From: [Eubacterium] saphenum | Lineage (GTDB): Bacteria > Bacillota > Clostridia > Oscillospirales > Ruminococcaceae | Length of the DNA stretch: 14,397 bases | Direction: 5' to 3' | NCBI GenBank assembly: GCA_004555855.1 | Contig: SFJQ01000037.1 | Span: 1-14,397, forward strand | In this document: positions 7,272 to 14,397 of the stretch, in pieces | Layout of the letters: each line of letters begins with the position of its first letter | Position numbering within the stretch: position 1 is the first letter of the stretch | Position numbers and translations under genes: made by a program | The notes under the pieces: generated by a model | The model's database searches: none | The model's input: only the letters and a program-made list of their open reading frames with translations | Told to the model about the DNA's origin: nothing

Positions 7272-8750
7272 ATGAACAAAAGAAGCTGCGGAATTTTAAT
7301 GCACATCACCTCGCTGCCCTCGCCCTACGGTATCGGCACAATGGGCGTTGAGGCGGAGAAGTTTGCGCGCTGGCTGAAAAGCGCGGGGCAGAGCTACTGG
7401 CAGGTTTTGCCGACGGGTCCTACCGGCTACGGTGATTCGCCGTATCAGCCGTTTTCGTCCTTTGCGGGAAACCCGCTTTTGATTGACCTTGACGAGCTTT
7501 GCGACCAAGGACTGCTGTCGAGAACGGACTGCGAAAATGCCGATTTCGGCGCGGACCCCGATATTGTCGATTACGATAAAATCAGCAAAACGCGCAGCGA
7601 GCTGCTTCACAAAGCGTGCGCGGCGTTTAAGGACGACGTCGGCTACACCTCGTTCAACCTTTATCAGGCAGATTGGCTGGAGGATTACGCGCTGTTTATG
7701 GCGCTGAAAAACAAGTACGGCGGGCAACCGTGGACTGTCTGGGAAGACGACATAAAGTTCCGCAAGCCCGAGGCTCTCGAAAAGTGCCGCGAGGAGCTTT
7801 CCGAGGAAATCCGCTACGAGAAATTCTGCCAGTACATCTTTTTCCGCCAGTGGACGCGCTTTCACCAGACCTGCAACACAAGCGGCGTCAAAATCATCGG
7901 CGATATCCCGATTTACGTTTCACCCGACTCCGCGGACGTTTGGGCAAACCCGCAGCTCTTTGAGCTTGACGAGCGGCTGAACCCGAAGCGCGTTGCGGGA
8001 GTGCCGCCGGATTACTTCTCGAAAACGGGACAGCTCTGGGGAAACCCGCTGTACGACTGGGAAGCGATGAAAAAGGACGGCTATTCGTGGTGGATAAAGC
8101 GAATGAAAAAGTCCGCGGAGCTTTACGATATGCTGCGAATCGACCATTTCCGCGCGTTCGACACCTACTGGGCAATCCCGTTCGGTCACCCGACCGCCGA
8201 GTTCGGAAAGTGGGAGCAGGGACCCGGAATGGACCTGTTCAACGTAATCAAGAGCGAAATCAAGAATGTTGACATCATCGCCGAGGACTTGGGCGACATT
8301 TTCGACAGCGTGAAAAAGCTGCTCTCGGACACGGGTTTTCCGGGAATGAAGGTTTTGCAGTTCGGGTTCAACGACAAGAACGAGGACAACGACCATCTCC
8401 CTCACAACTACCCGAAAAACTGCGTCTGCTACACGGGAACGCACGACAACGCGACCTTCCGGCAGTGGTACACCGAAGCTGATTTGGCGACGAGAAATAT
8501 GGCGAGAAAGTACCTTGAAAAAGGGCTGTTCAAGAGCCTGAACGACCGCGCGATAAGGGCGCTTTACGCGTCGCCGGCAGCGCTTGCGATTGTGCCGATG
8601 CAGGACGTGCTGAACCTCGGCGCAAAGGCGAGAATGAACGTTCCGTCAACGCTCGGCGGGAACTGGGCGTGGCGAATGAAGCCGAACGCGCTCAGGGAAA
8701 AAACGGCTGAAAAGCTGCACGAATACGCGGAAATTTATCTGAGATTATGA
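7272..8750 (+). CDS. malQ: 4-alpha-glucanotransferase (amylomaltase), GH77
   Basis: The 492-residue protein is a full-length, single-domain MalQ of the Gram-positive/Thermus type (about 500 residues), without the long N-terminal extension of the enterobacterial enzyme. Diagnostic blocks in order are RSCGILMHITSLPSPYGIG (4-22), QVLPTGPTGYGDSPYQPFSS (44-63), IIGDIPIYVSPDSADVW (208-224), VPPDYFSKTGQLWGNPLYDW (244-263), LRIDHFRAF (288-296), IIAEDLG (335-341) and YTGTHDN (387-393). From the family, Asp291 is the nucleophile, Glu338 the acid/base and Asp392 the transition-state stabiliser; all are present. The enzyme moves maltodextrin segments between glucan chains and releases glucose. There is no signal peptide, so it is cytoplasmic. 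Its neighbour two genes on is a pullulanase, a natural partner in using glycogen or imported maltodextrin. Confidence 0.96.
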   Translation: MNKRSCGILMHITSLPSPYGIGTMGVEAEKFARWLKSAGQSYWQVLPTGPTGYGDSPYQPFSSFAGNPLLIDLDELCDQGLLSRTDCENADFGADPDIVDYDKISKTRSELLHKACAAFKDDVGYTSFNLYQADWLEDYALFMALKNKYGGQPWTVWEDDIKFRKPEALEKCREELSEEIRYEKFCQYIFFRQWTRFHQTCNTSGVKIIGDIPIYVSPDSADVWANPQLFELDERLNPKRVAGVPPDYFSKTGQLWGNPLYDWEAMKKDGYSWWIKRMKKSAELYDMLRIDHFRAFDTYWAIPFGHPTAEFGKWEQGPGMDLFNVIKSEIKNVDIIAEDLGDIFDSVKKLLSDTGFPGMKVLQFGFNDKNEDNDHLPHNYPKNCVCYTGTHDNATFRQWYTEADLATRNMARKYLEKGLFKSLNDRAIRALYASPAALAIVPMQDVLNLGAKARMNVPSTLGGNWAWRMKPNALREKTAEKLHEYAEIYLRL

Positions 8751-9556
8751 GTGAAAATGTGATTGATAACGGGCTTACGCGCGAGTTTTCGGGGAAGCTT
8801 CTCGGGAAATTCGGCAAGGCGATTGACGAGTACAGACTGCTGAAAAGCGGCGACAAAATCTGCGTTTGCGTATCGGGCGGCAAGGATTCGCTGCTGCTGT
8901 CGGCGCTTTTCCGCGAGTACGAAAAGCACGGAAAGCTGCCTGTTTCGGTCAGATATTTGTCGATGAACCCGGGCTTTTCCGATGAGGACGAGGAGCTGAT
9001 AAAGCGCAATGCAAAGCGGCTTGACGTGGATTTGGAGTTCTTTAAAACAGACGTTTTTTCGCACGTTGAGGGTGAGAAAAATCCGTGCTTTTTGTGTTCA
9101 AAAATGCGGCGAGGATTGCTGTACAAAAAGGCGCGCGAGCTTGGCTGCAACAAAATTGCGCTCGGACACCATTTTGACGATGTAATCGAAAGCATTTTGA
9201 TGGGGATTTTGTACGGCGGGCAGACGGGGACGATGCTGCCGCGCGTGAAATCGGCGCATTTTGAGGGAATGGAGCTTATCAGACCGCTGTATTTCGTGCG
9301 CGAGCGGGACGTAGTTTCGTGGGCAAACTATTGCGGCTTGGAACTTTCGGGGTGCAAATGCGTGCTGACAAAGCGCGGCGAAAACTCAAAGCGGGACTTC
9401 GTGAAACGGCTCATAGAGCGGCTTTGCGAGGATAACCCGCAGGTCGAGATGAACATTTTCCGCGCCGTCCAGAACATTCCGCTTGACCGGATAATTTCGT
9501 ACAAGGACGAGCGCGGCGTGCACAATTTTCTTGAAAAATATGATGAAAAAGATTGA
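8747..9556 (+). CDS. ttcA: TtcA-like tRNA 2-thiocytidine biosynthesis protein (PP-loop ATPase)
   Basis: This 269-residue protein carries the PP-loop SGGKDS at 43-48, the ATP-binding motif of N-type ATP pyrophosphatases that adenylate tRNA bases. CFLC at 114-117 and a later CKC at 203-205 match the cysteine arrangement of TtcA, in which three cysteines hold an iron-sulfur cluster used for sulfur transfer to cytidine 32. ALGHHFDDVIESILMGILYG (138-157) is also characteristic of the TtcA/TilS/NcsA group. It is somewhat shorter than proteobacterial TtcA (about 310 residues), so it may be a Firmicute subfamily with a different target base. The ATG at 8747 overlaps the malQ stop (ATGA, 4 bases), implying translational coupling. 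The catalytic class is secure; the exact nucleoside modified is inferred. Confidence 0.85.
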   Translation: MSENVIDNGLTREFSGKLLGKFGKAIDEYRLLKSGDKICVCVSGGKDSLLLSALFREYEKHGKLPVSVRYLSMNPGFSDEDEELIKRNAKRLDVDLEFFKTDVFSHVEGEKNPCFLCSKMRRGLLYKKARELGCNKIALGHHFDDVIESILMGILYGGQTGTMLPRVKSAHFEGMELIRPLYFVRERDVVSWANYCGLELSGCKCVLTKRGENSKRDFVKRLIERLCEDNPQVEMNIFRAVQNIPLDRIISYKDERGVHNFLEKYDEKD

Positions 9557-11342
9557 TATGCAAGAGGCGGAAAAGCGGGTTTTTCGCGGAAAACTCGGCG
9601 CGATTTTTTCGCCCGAAAAAACGGTTTTCAGGTTTTGGCAGCCGTTCGCGAAGAAGGCGTTTTTGCGGCTCTATAATGCGGAAAACGAGCAGATTTTCTC
9701 GGCTGAAATGCACCGAAAAAACAACATTTTCGAGTACGAAAAACGCGGGAATTGCGAGGGATTTTTGTACGATTTTTCGGTAATCGAGGACGGCTGCGAG
9801 CGCGAATTTGCGGACGTTTACGCGTGCGCCGTGACTCCCGACGGAACGCGCGGAATTGTGACCGATATGCGAAAAAACGCGCCGAAAGGCTGGGAAAACG
9901 ACAAATTTTTGCGTGAAATCGAGCCGGAAAAAGCGGTGATTTACGAGGTTTCCGTGCGTGATTTTTCGATGGATAAACACGCGAAATTTGCAAGTAGAGG
10001 AAAATTTCTTGCATTTTGTGAGGAGAATGTGCGAAATTCCTACGGCGATGAAATCGGGTTGAACTATATAAAAAATCTCGGCGTAACGCATATCCAGCTT
10101 ATGCCGATTTTTGATTTTGACAGCGATGGAAGCGAATATAACTGGGGCTATAATCCGAGATTTTACAACGCACCGAGTAATAATTATTCGCTTAACAATG
10201 CGGTTTTAGAGCTGCGTGAGCTTGCCTTTCAAGCACACAAAAATGGGCTTGGAGTTATTGCCGATGTTGTTTATAATCACGTTTTTTCGGCGGAAAAATC
10301 GAGCTTTGAAAAGCAGGTTCCCGGTTATTTTTTTCGCGGCGAAGAAGATTTTTCAAACGGCTCAGGCTGCGGAAATGAAATACAAAGTGAAGGATTTATG
10401 GCGCAAAAATTCATTTTAGATAGCTTGGAATTTCTCGCAAAAGAGTATCATTTTGACGGATTTCGATTTGATTTGATGGGCTTGCTGGACGTGCAGACTA
10501 TGCGAAAAATCGAGCGAAATTTGCACAAAATAAACCCTGCGATTTTGCTGTACGGCGAGGGTTGGACAGGTGGCGCGAGCCCGCTCCCCGAAAGGCTTCG
10601 CGCGGTTCAGAGGAATGCGAAAAAGCTCCCTGAAATAGGTTTTTTCAACGACAGTTTCCGCGACGCCGTGAAGGGGAATGTTTTCGATAAAAACGACTGC
10701 GGTTTCGTGAACGGAAAGCCCGATTTCGCGCATTTTATGCCGATTTTCGAGGCGATTTCGGGTAGTTTTTCCGATGATTTTTGGACGAAAAATTCCGCAC
10801 AGACGATAAATTATGTCGAGTGTCACGACAATTTAACGTTATATGACAAGCTCAAAATTTCGCTTAACAATGCGGGTTTGGAGCGTGTTTTGGCTGCCGA
10901 GAAAATGGCAGCTGCGTTGATTTTTTTGTCTTGCGGAATTGCGTTTTTTCAGGCGGGGCAGGAGTTTTTACGCTCGAAAAATTTCTCGGAAAACAGTTAC
11001 AATTTGCCCGATGAGATTAATTCGATTAAGTGGAATTTGCTGCGAAAAAATCACAGAATTGTTGATTATTATCGCGGCTTGATTGGCTTTAGAAAGCGGT
11101 TTTGCGGCGTTTTTCGCGACTGCTGTTTTGAGCAGATTGGCGAAAATTTTCTGCTTGAAAAAGGCGAATTTTTTATGATAATTAACACTACAAATCAAAT
11201 TTTTGAGCCGAATATTCAGGGGAAATTTGAGTATTTTGTTGATGAAAATCGCGCTTCCGATAAGCCGCTTTACACGAAAAATCGGCTTTACAGCGCGGAT
11301 TTCGGCGTTGTTGTTGCAAGGAGAATTGTTGATGAAAAGTGA
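9540..11342 (+). CDS. pulA: Intracellular type I pullulanase (GH13 debranching enzyme)
   Basis: Residue numbers count from an in-frame TTG at 9531. The start is uncertain: ATG codons at 9540, 9543 and 9558 all overlap or abut the ttcA stop and none has a clear ribosome binding site. An N-terminal CBM48-like beta domain (about 30-125, FRFWQPFAKKAFLRLYN) precedes a GH13 barrel. YNWGYNP (203-209) is the type I pullulanase signature. The four GH13 regions are DVVYNH (245-250), GFRFDLMG (310-317), LLYGEGW (339-345) and YVECHDN (428-434), giving nucleophile Asp314, acid/base Glu343 and Asp433. It cleaves alpha-1,6 branches of glycogen, pullulan or limit dextrin. There is no signal peptide and no extra carbohydrate modules, consistent with a cytoplasmic enzyme working with MalQ. 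The second half is noticeably AT-rich compared with neighbouring genes, and a short C-terminal beta domain ends the protein. Confidence 0.93.
   Translation: MMKKIDMQEAEKRVFRGKLGAIFSPEKTVFRFWQPFAKKAFLRLYNAENEQIFSAEMHRKNNIFEYEKRGNCEGFLYDFSVIEDGCEREFADVYACAVTPDGTRGIVTDMRKNAPKGWENDKFLREIEPEKAVIYEVSVRDFSMDKHAKFASRGKFLAFCEENVRNSYGDEIGLNYIKNLGVTHIQLMPIFDFDSDGSEYNWGYNPRFYNAPSNNYSLNNAVLELRELAFQAHKNGLGVIADVVYNHVFSAEKSSFEKQVPGYFFRGEEDFSNGSGCGNEIQSEGFMAQKFILDSLEFLAKEYHFDGFRFDLMGLLDVQTMRKIERNLHKINPAILLYGEGWTGGASPLPERLRAVQRNAKKLPEIGFFNDSFRDAVKGNVFDKNDCGFVNGKPDFAHFMPIFEAISGSFSDDFWTKNSAQTINYVECHDNLTLYDKLKISLNNAGLERVLAAEKMAAALIFLSCGIAFFQAGQEFLRSKNFSENSYNLPDEINSIKWNLLRKNHRIVDYYRGLIGFRKRFCGVFRDCCFEQIGENFLLEKGEFFMIINTTNQIFEPNIQGKFEYFVDENRASDKPLYTKNRLYSADFGVVVARRIVDEK
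11318..11323 (+). promoter_or_regulatory. Ribosome binding site fixing the aminopeptidase start
   Basis: AAGGAG lies 8 bases before the ATG at 11332, inside the last codons of the pullulanase gene. It selects this ATG over an in-frame upstream ATG at 11203, which would add 43 residues without family resemblance and read through well-conserved pullulanase sequence. Confidence 0.75.
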
Positions 11343-13089
11343 AATTGAGCGACTGATTTTGCAGATGAAAGAGCGGGGTATTTTCGCGTGCATCGTCCCG
11401 ACCGACGACTTTCACGGCTCGGAATATGTGAGCGCGCATTTCAAGCTGCGCGAGTATTTAAGCGGGTTCACGGGCTCTGCGGGAACGCTTTTGGTGACGC
11501 TTGACGGCGCTTTTCTCTGGACGGACGGGCGATATTTTTTGCAGGCGGAGCGCGAGCTTTTCGGCTCGGGAATTGAGCTGATGCGAATGGGCGAGAAGGG
11601 CATTTTGCCTATTGAAAAGTTTCTTCTCGGGAATTTGCCGCCAAAATCGCGGCTCGGTTTTGATGGCAGAATTTTGTCGGCGCGCTTTGTGAAACGGCTC
11701 AGAGAAACGCTTCGCGGGCTTGAAGTTCAATTCGTGCCTGATTTTGATGCGGGAGATTTTGTATGGGAGAACCGACCGCCGCTTCCCGAAAATCCTGTTT
11801 TTGAGCTGCCCGAAAGCGTTTGCGGGAAAAAGCGTGCTGAGAAAATCGCGGAAATTCGCGAGAGAATGACAGCCGAAAAAGCTGATTATATCGCGGTTTC
11901 TGCGCTCGATGAGATTGCCTGGACGCTGAATTTACGCGGCGGCGATATCGATTTTTGCCCGCTTTATCTCGCGTTTATGATTGTTTCGCATAGCAAAGTA
12001 TTTTTGTTCGCAAATCAGGGTATTTTTTCGCGTGTAATTGCTCAAAATCTTGCAAAAGATGGCGTCGAGATCTTGCCGTACGATGAGGTTTATAACGCTC
12101 TCAAACGGCTTCGCGGTGCGGTTTGGGTGGATTTGTCCGCGGTAAATTCTGCATTTTTCTCGGCGCTTGAAATTGCCGAAATAATCGAAAAATCAAGCCC
12201 GATTACTCTGATGAAAGCCGTGAAAAATCCTGCTGAAATTGCCGCTGAAAAGCGCGCGCATTTACTTGACGGCGCGGCTGTCGTGAGGTTCAGAAAATGG
12301 CTTTGTGAAGCGGTTTTGCGGGGCGGAGTAACCGAGATTTCCGCTGCCGAAAAGCTTGAAGAATTTCGCAGAATGGGCGAGGGTTATCTCGGGCAGAGTT
12401 TCGCGCCGATTATGGCTTACGGCGAGCACGGTGCTGTCGTTCATTACAGCGCGGACGAGTCCACGAACGCGCTTCTGGAGCCGCACGGGCTGCTTTTGTC
12501 GGACACGGGCGGCCACTATCTTGACGGAACGACCGACATCACGCGCACTTTTGTTCTCGGGGAGCTTTCCGATGAGGAAAAACGCGGCTTCACGCTTGCG
12601 CTCGCGGGGCATCTGAACCTGCTTGACGCGGAATTTCCCGAGGGCGTTTTCGGGCACACGCTCGATTACACCGCACGCGAGCCGCTTTGGAAATACGGTC
12701 TTGACTTTAACCACGGCACCGGTCACGGCGTTGGTTTTTTGCTCAACGTTCACGAAGGCCCTCAGCGCATCAGCCGCCGCGCTCTTGACGACGCGCCGCT
12801 TTGCGAGGGAATGATAACGTCCGATGAGCCGGGGCTTTATGTTGACGGGAAATTCGGCATTCGGCACGAGAGCCTTTTGCTTTGCGTGAAGTCGCAGCAC
12901 AAGGGATTTCTGCGGTTCGAGCCGCTGACTTTTGTGCCGTTCGACAGGGACGGAATTGACGCTCAATACCTCACCGAGCGGCAGATTTGGCTGTTCAACA
13001 AGTATCAGAAAGCCGTTTTTGACAAGCTCTCGCCGCTGCTTTCCGAGGGCGAAAAAAAGTGGCTCGGCGAAGCCACCGAGCCTATTTAA
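11332..13089 (+). CDS. Xaa-Pro aminopeptidase (M24B), three-domain aminopeptidase P
   Basis: The 585-residue protein has two creatinase-like N-terminal domains (about 1-150 with WTDGRYFLQAERELF at 63-77, and about 165-300) followed by a C-terminal pita-bread catalytic domain. All five dinuclear metal ligands are seen: Asp391 in SDTGGHYLDG, Asp402 in TDITRTF, His465 in HGTGHGVG, Glu499 in SDEPGLY and Glu513 in IRHES. The size and the duplicated N-terminal domain match the APP1/XPNPEP1-like group (about 590-620 residues) rather than the shorter PepP/PepQ enzymes. It removes the N-terminal residue from peptides with proline at position two, in the cytoplasm. The start overlaps the end of the pullulanase by 11 bases and has its own AAGGAG site. 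The gene ends the plus-strand run, just before a hairpin terminator. It has no evident metabolic link with the glucan genes. Confidence 0.94.
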   Translation: MKSEIERLILQMKERGIFACIVPTDDFHGSEYVSAHFKLREYLSGFTGSAGTLLVTLDGAFLWTDGRYFLQAERELFGSGIELMRMGEKGILPIEKFLLGNLPPKSRLGFDGRILSARFVKRLRETLRGLEVQFVPDFDAGDFVWENRPPLPENPVFELPESVCGKKRAEKIAEIRERMTAEKADYIAVSALDEIAWTLNLRGGDIDFCPLYLAFMIVSHSKVFLFANQGIFSRVIAQNLAKDGVEILPYDEVYNALKRLRGAVWVDLSAVNSAFFSALEIAEIIEKSSPITLMKAVKNPAEIAAEKRAHLLDGAAVVRFRKWLCEAVLRGGVTEISAAEKLEEFRRMGEGYLGQSFAPIMAYGEHGAVVHYSADESTNALLEPHGLLLSDTGGHYLDGTTDITRTFVLGELSDEEKRGFTLALAGHLNLLDAEFPEGVFGHTLDYTAREPLWKYGLDFNHGTGHGVGFLLNVHEGPQRISRRALDDAPLCEGMITSDEPGLYVDGKFGIRHESLLLCVKSQHKGFLRFEPLTFVPFDRDGIDAQYLTERQIWLFNKYQKAVFDKLSPLLSEGEKKWLGEATEPI

Positions 13090-13099
13090 CAAAGCAAAA

Positions 13100-13118
13100 G
13101 GGCGGGGGATACCCGCCC
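13100..13118. terminator. Rho-independent terminator hairpin between convergent genes
   Basis: GGGCGGG (13100-13106) pairs perfectly with CCCGCCC (13112-13118) around a GGATA loop. Read on the minus strand the hairpin is followed by TTTTGCTTTG and lies 5 bases after the telA stop, so it terminates telA. Read on the plus strand it comes 10 bases after the aminopeptidase stop, with an A-rich lead and a weaker GATTTCT tail, so it probably serves both directions. Confidence 0.82.
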
Positions 13119-13123
13119 GATTT

Positions 13124-14296
13124 CTATGCCTTCATGCGCTTTTTGTAATCAGCCTTAATCTGCTCGAGAGCAACCGCGTCGGTCTTGCGCTTTTCGCGAG
13201 CCTGATCCTGAATTGCCTGAACCTCGTCAATACCGTTGACGATGGTCTGCCAAGTCTGCTGGAGCGTTTCAACCTTGATGGAGGAATTTGCCGCCATTGC
13301 TGCAACCATCTTCGACTGCTCAACAGTGTTCTGCGCGTTCTTCAGAAGCATTTCGTTGGTCTTTTCATCAAGCGCTGCCATACTTTCAGCCTGAATTCTC
13401 TGGCGTTTGAGCATAATCGCCTGCGCGAGAGCCTGCTTGAATACCGGCATCGTGATGATGAACGCGGAGTTGATTTTTCTCACGAGGTTGAGGTTGGAGT
13501 ATTCCATTGTCTTGAGCATCGGCACCGTCTGGAGCGCAACGTTCTCGGCAACCTTCAAATCCATAACTCTCTGGTCGAGAATTTCGCGCATCTGCTGGAG
13601 GTTGGACAAATCCATACGGATTGTGCCGTCATCGGGGTTCTCGGCAACCTTTGCCTGATACTGCTCGATAAACGCGTCAAGCTCCTTTACGCCCTGCTCG
13701 CCTGCCATAATATACTTAACAAGCTGCTGATAATAGCCGAGGTTTGCGTCATACATCGCGTCAAGCTTCTTGTTGTTAGCCTCGATTTCGCTCTCGTACT
13801 GCTTGAGCTGAACGTAAATCTTGTCGATATCCTTGCCCATATTATCGTACTTGTTGAGGATTTTCTCGAGCTTTTTCTTGAGGCTGCCGAAGAAACCGGG
13901 CTTGTCGTCCTTGATTTCATCGATATCGAACTGGTCCATAATGTTAGCGAGCGCCTTCATCATATTTCCGGTATCGTTGATTTGAGCAAGGCTCATCGAG
14001 TTGAGAACCTGGTCGGACGCCTTGGAAATCTCATCAGCCGCCTCTGCGCCAAACTTTACGATAGTCGAGGAGTCGTTTACGTTGATTGTGGAAACAATCT
14101 TGTCGATTTCCTCGCTGGTAGCGAGCTGCTGCTTGATTTCATCGGTCTTTACAACGATGTTGAAATTCTTGACCTCTTCAATTTTCGCGTCAAGAGCGGC
14201 AGCGTCGGCTGTTGCGGTAACAACCGTTCCCGTGGTTTCAACAACCTGAGGTTGTGCCTGTGCCTGAGCAGCGCCGGGTGTGAACTGTAATCCCAT
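13124..14296 (-). CDS. telA: TelA family protein (toxic anion resistance / tellurite resistance)
   Basis: The 390-residue soluble protein is predominantly helical and coiled-coil-like. A Gln/Ala/Thr-rich N-terminal stretch (about 8-35) is followed by the TelA core. Recognisable pieces are the FGAEAADEISKASDQVL segment (82-98), a GFFGSLKKKLEKILNKYDNM stretch (134-153), and the conserved LKVAENVALQTVPMLKTMEY region (247-266) with NSAFIITMPVFKQAL (276-290). TelA/YceH/YaaN proteins are associated with resistance to tellurite, some antibiotics and nisin, and with envelope stress; the biochemical activity is not established. In Bacillus subtilis a family member (YaaN) is encoded directly after xpaC. 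Here too a gene on the same strand ends 35 bases upstream. AAGGA lies 8 bases before the ATG at 14296. A hairpin terminator follows the stop. Confidence 0.9.
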   Translation of the reverse strand: MGLQFTPGAAQAQAQPQVVETTGTVVTATADAAALDAKIEEVKNFNIVVKTDEIKQQLATSEEIDKIVSTINVNDSSTIVKFGAEAADEISKASDQVLNSMSLAQINDTGNMMKALANIMDQFDIDEIKDDKPGFFGSLKKKLEKILNKYDNMGKDIDKIYVQLKQYESEIEANNKKLDAMYDANLGYYQQLVKYIMAGEQGVKELDAFIEQYQAKVAENPDDGTIRMDLSNLQQMREILDQRVMDLKVAENVALQTVPMLKTMEYSNLNLVRKINSAFIITMPVFKQALAQAIMLKRQRIQAESMAALDEKTNEMLLKNAQNTVEQSKMVAAMAANSSIKVETLQQTWQTIVNGIDEVQAIQDQAREKRKTDAVALEQIKADYKKRMKA

Positions 14297-14304
14297 AGTC
14301 TTTT

Positions 14305-14309
14305 TCCTT
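14305..14309 (-). promoter_or_regulatory. Ribosome binding site of telA
   Basis: On the minus strand AAGGA is placed 8 bases before the ATG at 14296, supporting that start. I see no convincing promoter between it and the gene upstream, so telA is probably co-transcribed with that gene. Confidence 0.6.
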
Positions 14310-14331
14310 TCTTAACTTCGCGCAATGCGCT

Positions 14332-14397
14332 TTAATGTTTCCCGAACAGCTTTCCGAAAAAACCGCTGTTCTTGTCCTCAGAGGGTATTTTGAATTT
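14332..14397 (-). CDS. C-terminal end of an unidentified gene upstream of telA (5' part outside window)
   Basis: The minus-strand frame is open from the right edge to a TAA at 14334-14332, encoding the last 21 residues, which end SGFFGKLFGKH. The fragment is basic and aromatic, and could be a short amphipathic tail. It is too short to identify. By analogy with the known xpaC-yaaN arrangement in Bacillus subtilis, an XpaC-like (5-bromo-4-chloroindolyl phosphate hydrolysis family) protein is the first guess, but that rests on context only. A 35-base gap separates it from telA, pointing to one operon. Confidence 0.55.
   Translation of the reverse strand, partial: KFKIPSEDKNSGFFGKLFGKH

Noticed and set aside
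11203..11331. Upstream in-frame ATG giving the aminopeptidase 43 extra residues.
   Set aside because: The added residues are pullulanase DNA read in another frame; AAGGAG and the conserved family start both point to 11332.
12932..14290. A 452-codon open frame on the plus strand covering nearly all of telA.
   Set aside because: It is antisense to telA. The translation is Leu/Val/Asn/His-rich without family resemblance, starts inside the aminopeptidase gene and runs through the terminator hairpin. TelA on the minus strand has a ribosome binding site and recognisable family motifs.
14320..14330. Small inverted repeat GCGC-AAT-GCGC between the partial gene and telA.
   Set aside because: The stem is only four base pairs and has no T-run, so it is too weak to call a terminator or operator.
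1..14397. CRISPR arrays, tRNA/rRNA genes, riboswitches, insertion sequences or phage genes.
   Set aside because: Coding density is very high and I found no direct-repeat array, cloverleaf-like segment, transposase motif or long conserved leader. The only sizeable gap (5512-5710) is explained by divergent promoters.

Overview
The window looks like ordinary chromosomal sequence from a Gram-positive Firmicute. I would guess class Clostridia, Ruminococcus/Oscillospiraceae-like. The reasons are strong GGAGG-type ribosome binding sites, sigma-A-type promoters in a very AT-rich intergenic gap, coding DNA of roughly balanced GC, and a gene set typical of that group (RlmB, TadA, a Wzx-like flippase, intracellular type I pullulanase, MalQ, TelA). 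The taxonomic call is inference only. I see no rRNA, tRNA, CRISPR array, insertion sequence or phage gene, and no gap above 300 bases without a gene.

Layout. (1) Bases 1-5511, minus strand, read right to left: rlmB, a large unusual membrane protein of about 988 residues, tadA, and a polysaccharide flippase cut by the window's left edge. Spacings are 14, 2 and 17 bases, so this is one operon, driven by a near-consensus promoter at 5555-5583. (2) Bases 5512-5710: an AT-rich divergent promoter region. (3) Bases 5711-13089, plus strand: comM/yifB, malQ, a ttcA-like gene, a type I pullulanase and a three-domain Xaa-Pro aminopeptidase. From malQ onward each gene overlaps the next by 4 to 17 bases. 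(4) A GC-rich hairpin at 13100-13118 separates this run from convergent minus-strand genes. (5) Bases 13124-14397, minus strand: telA and the last 21 codons of a gene upstream of it.

How the genes fit together. MalQ and the pullulanase form a cytoplasmic alpha-glucan pair: debranching plus glucan chain transfer. The aminopeptidase would recycle proline-containing peptides. TadA, RlmB and the TtcA-like enzyme are RNA modification enzymes scattered through both operons. TelA is a coiled-coil envelope/anion-stress family protein.

The most interesting item is the 988-residue protein between rlmB and tadA. Its C-terminal 600 residues can be laid over a P1B-type (heavy-metal) P-type ATPase from the transmembrane helices through the nucleotide-binding domain, yet almost every catalytic motif is altered or missing, and the actuator domain is reduced. 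In front of it sits an approximately 390-residue highly charged, probably disordered cytoplasmic region. It looks like a transport ATPase turned into a non-catalytic membrane protein of unknown role.
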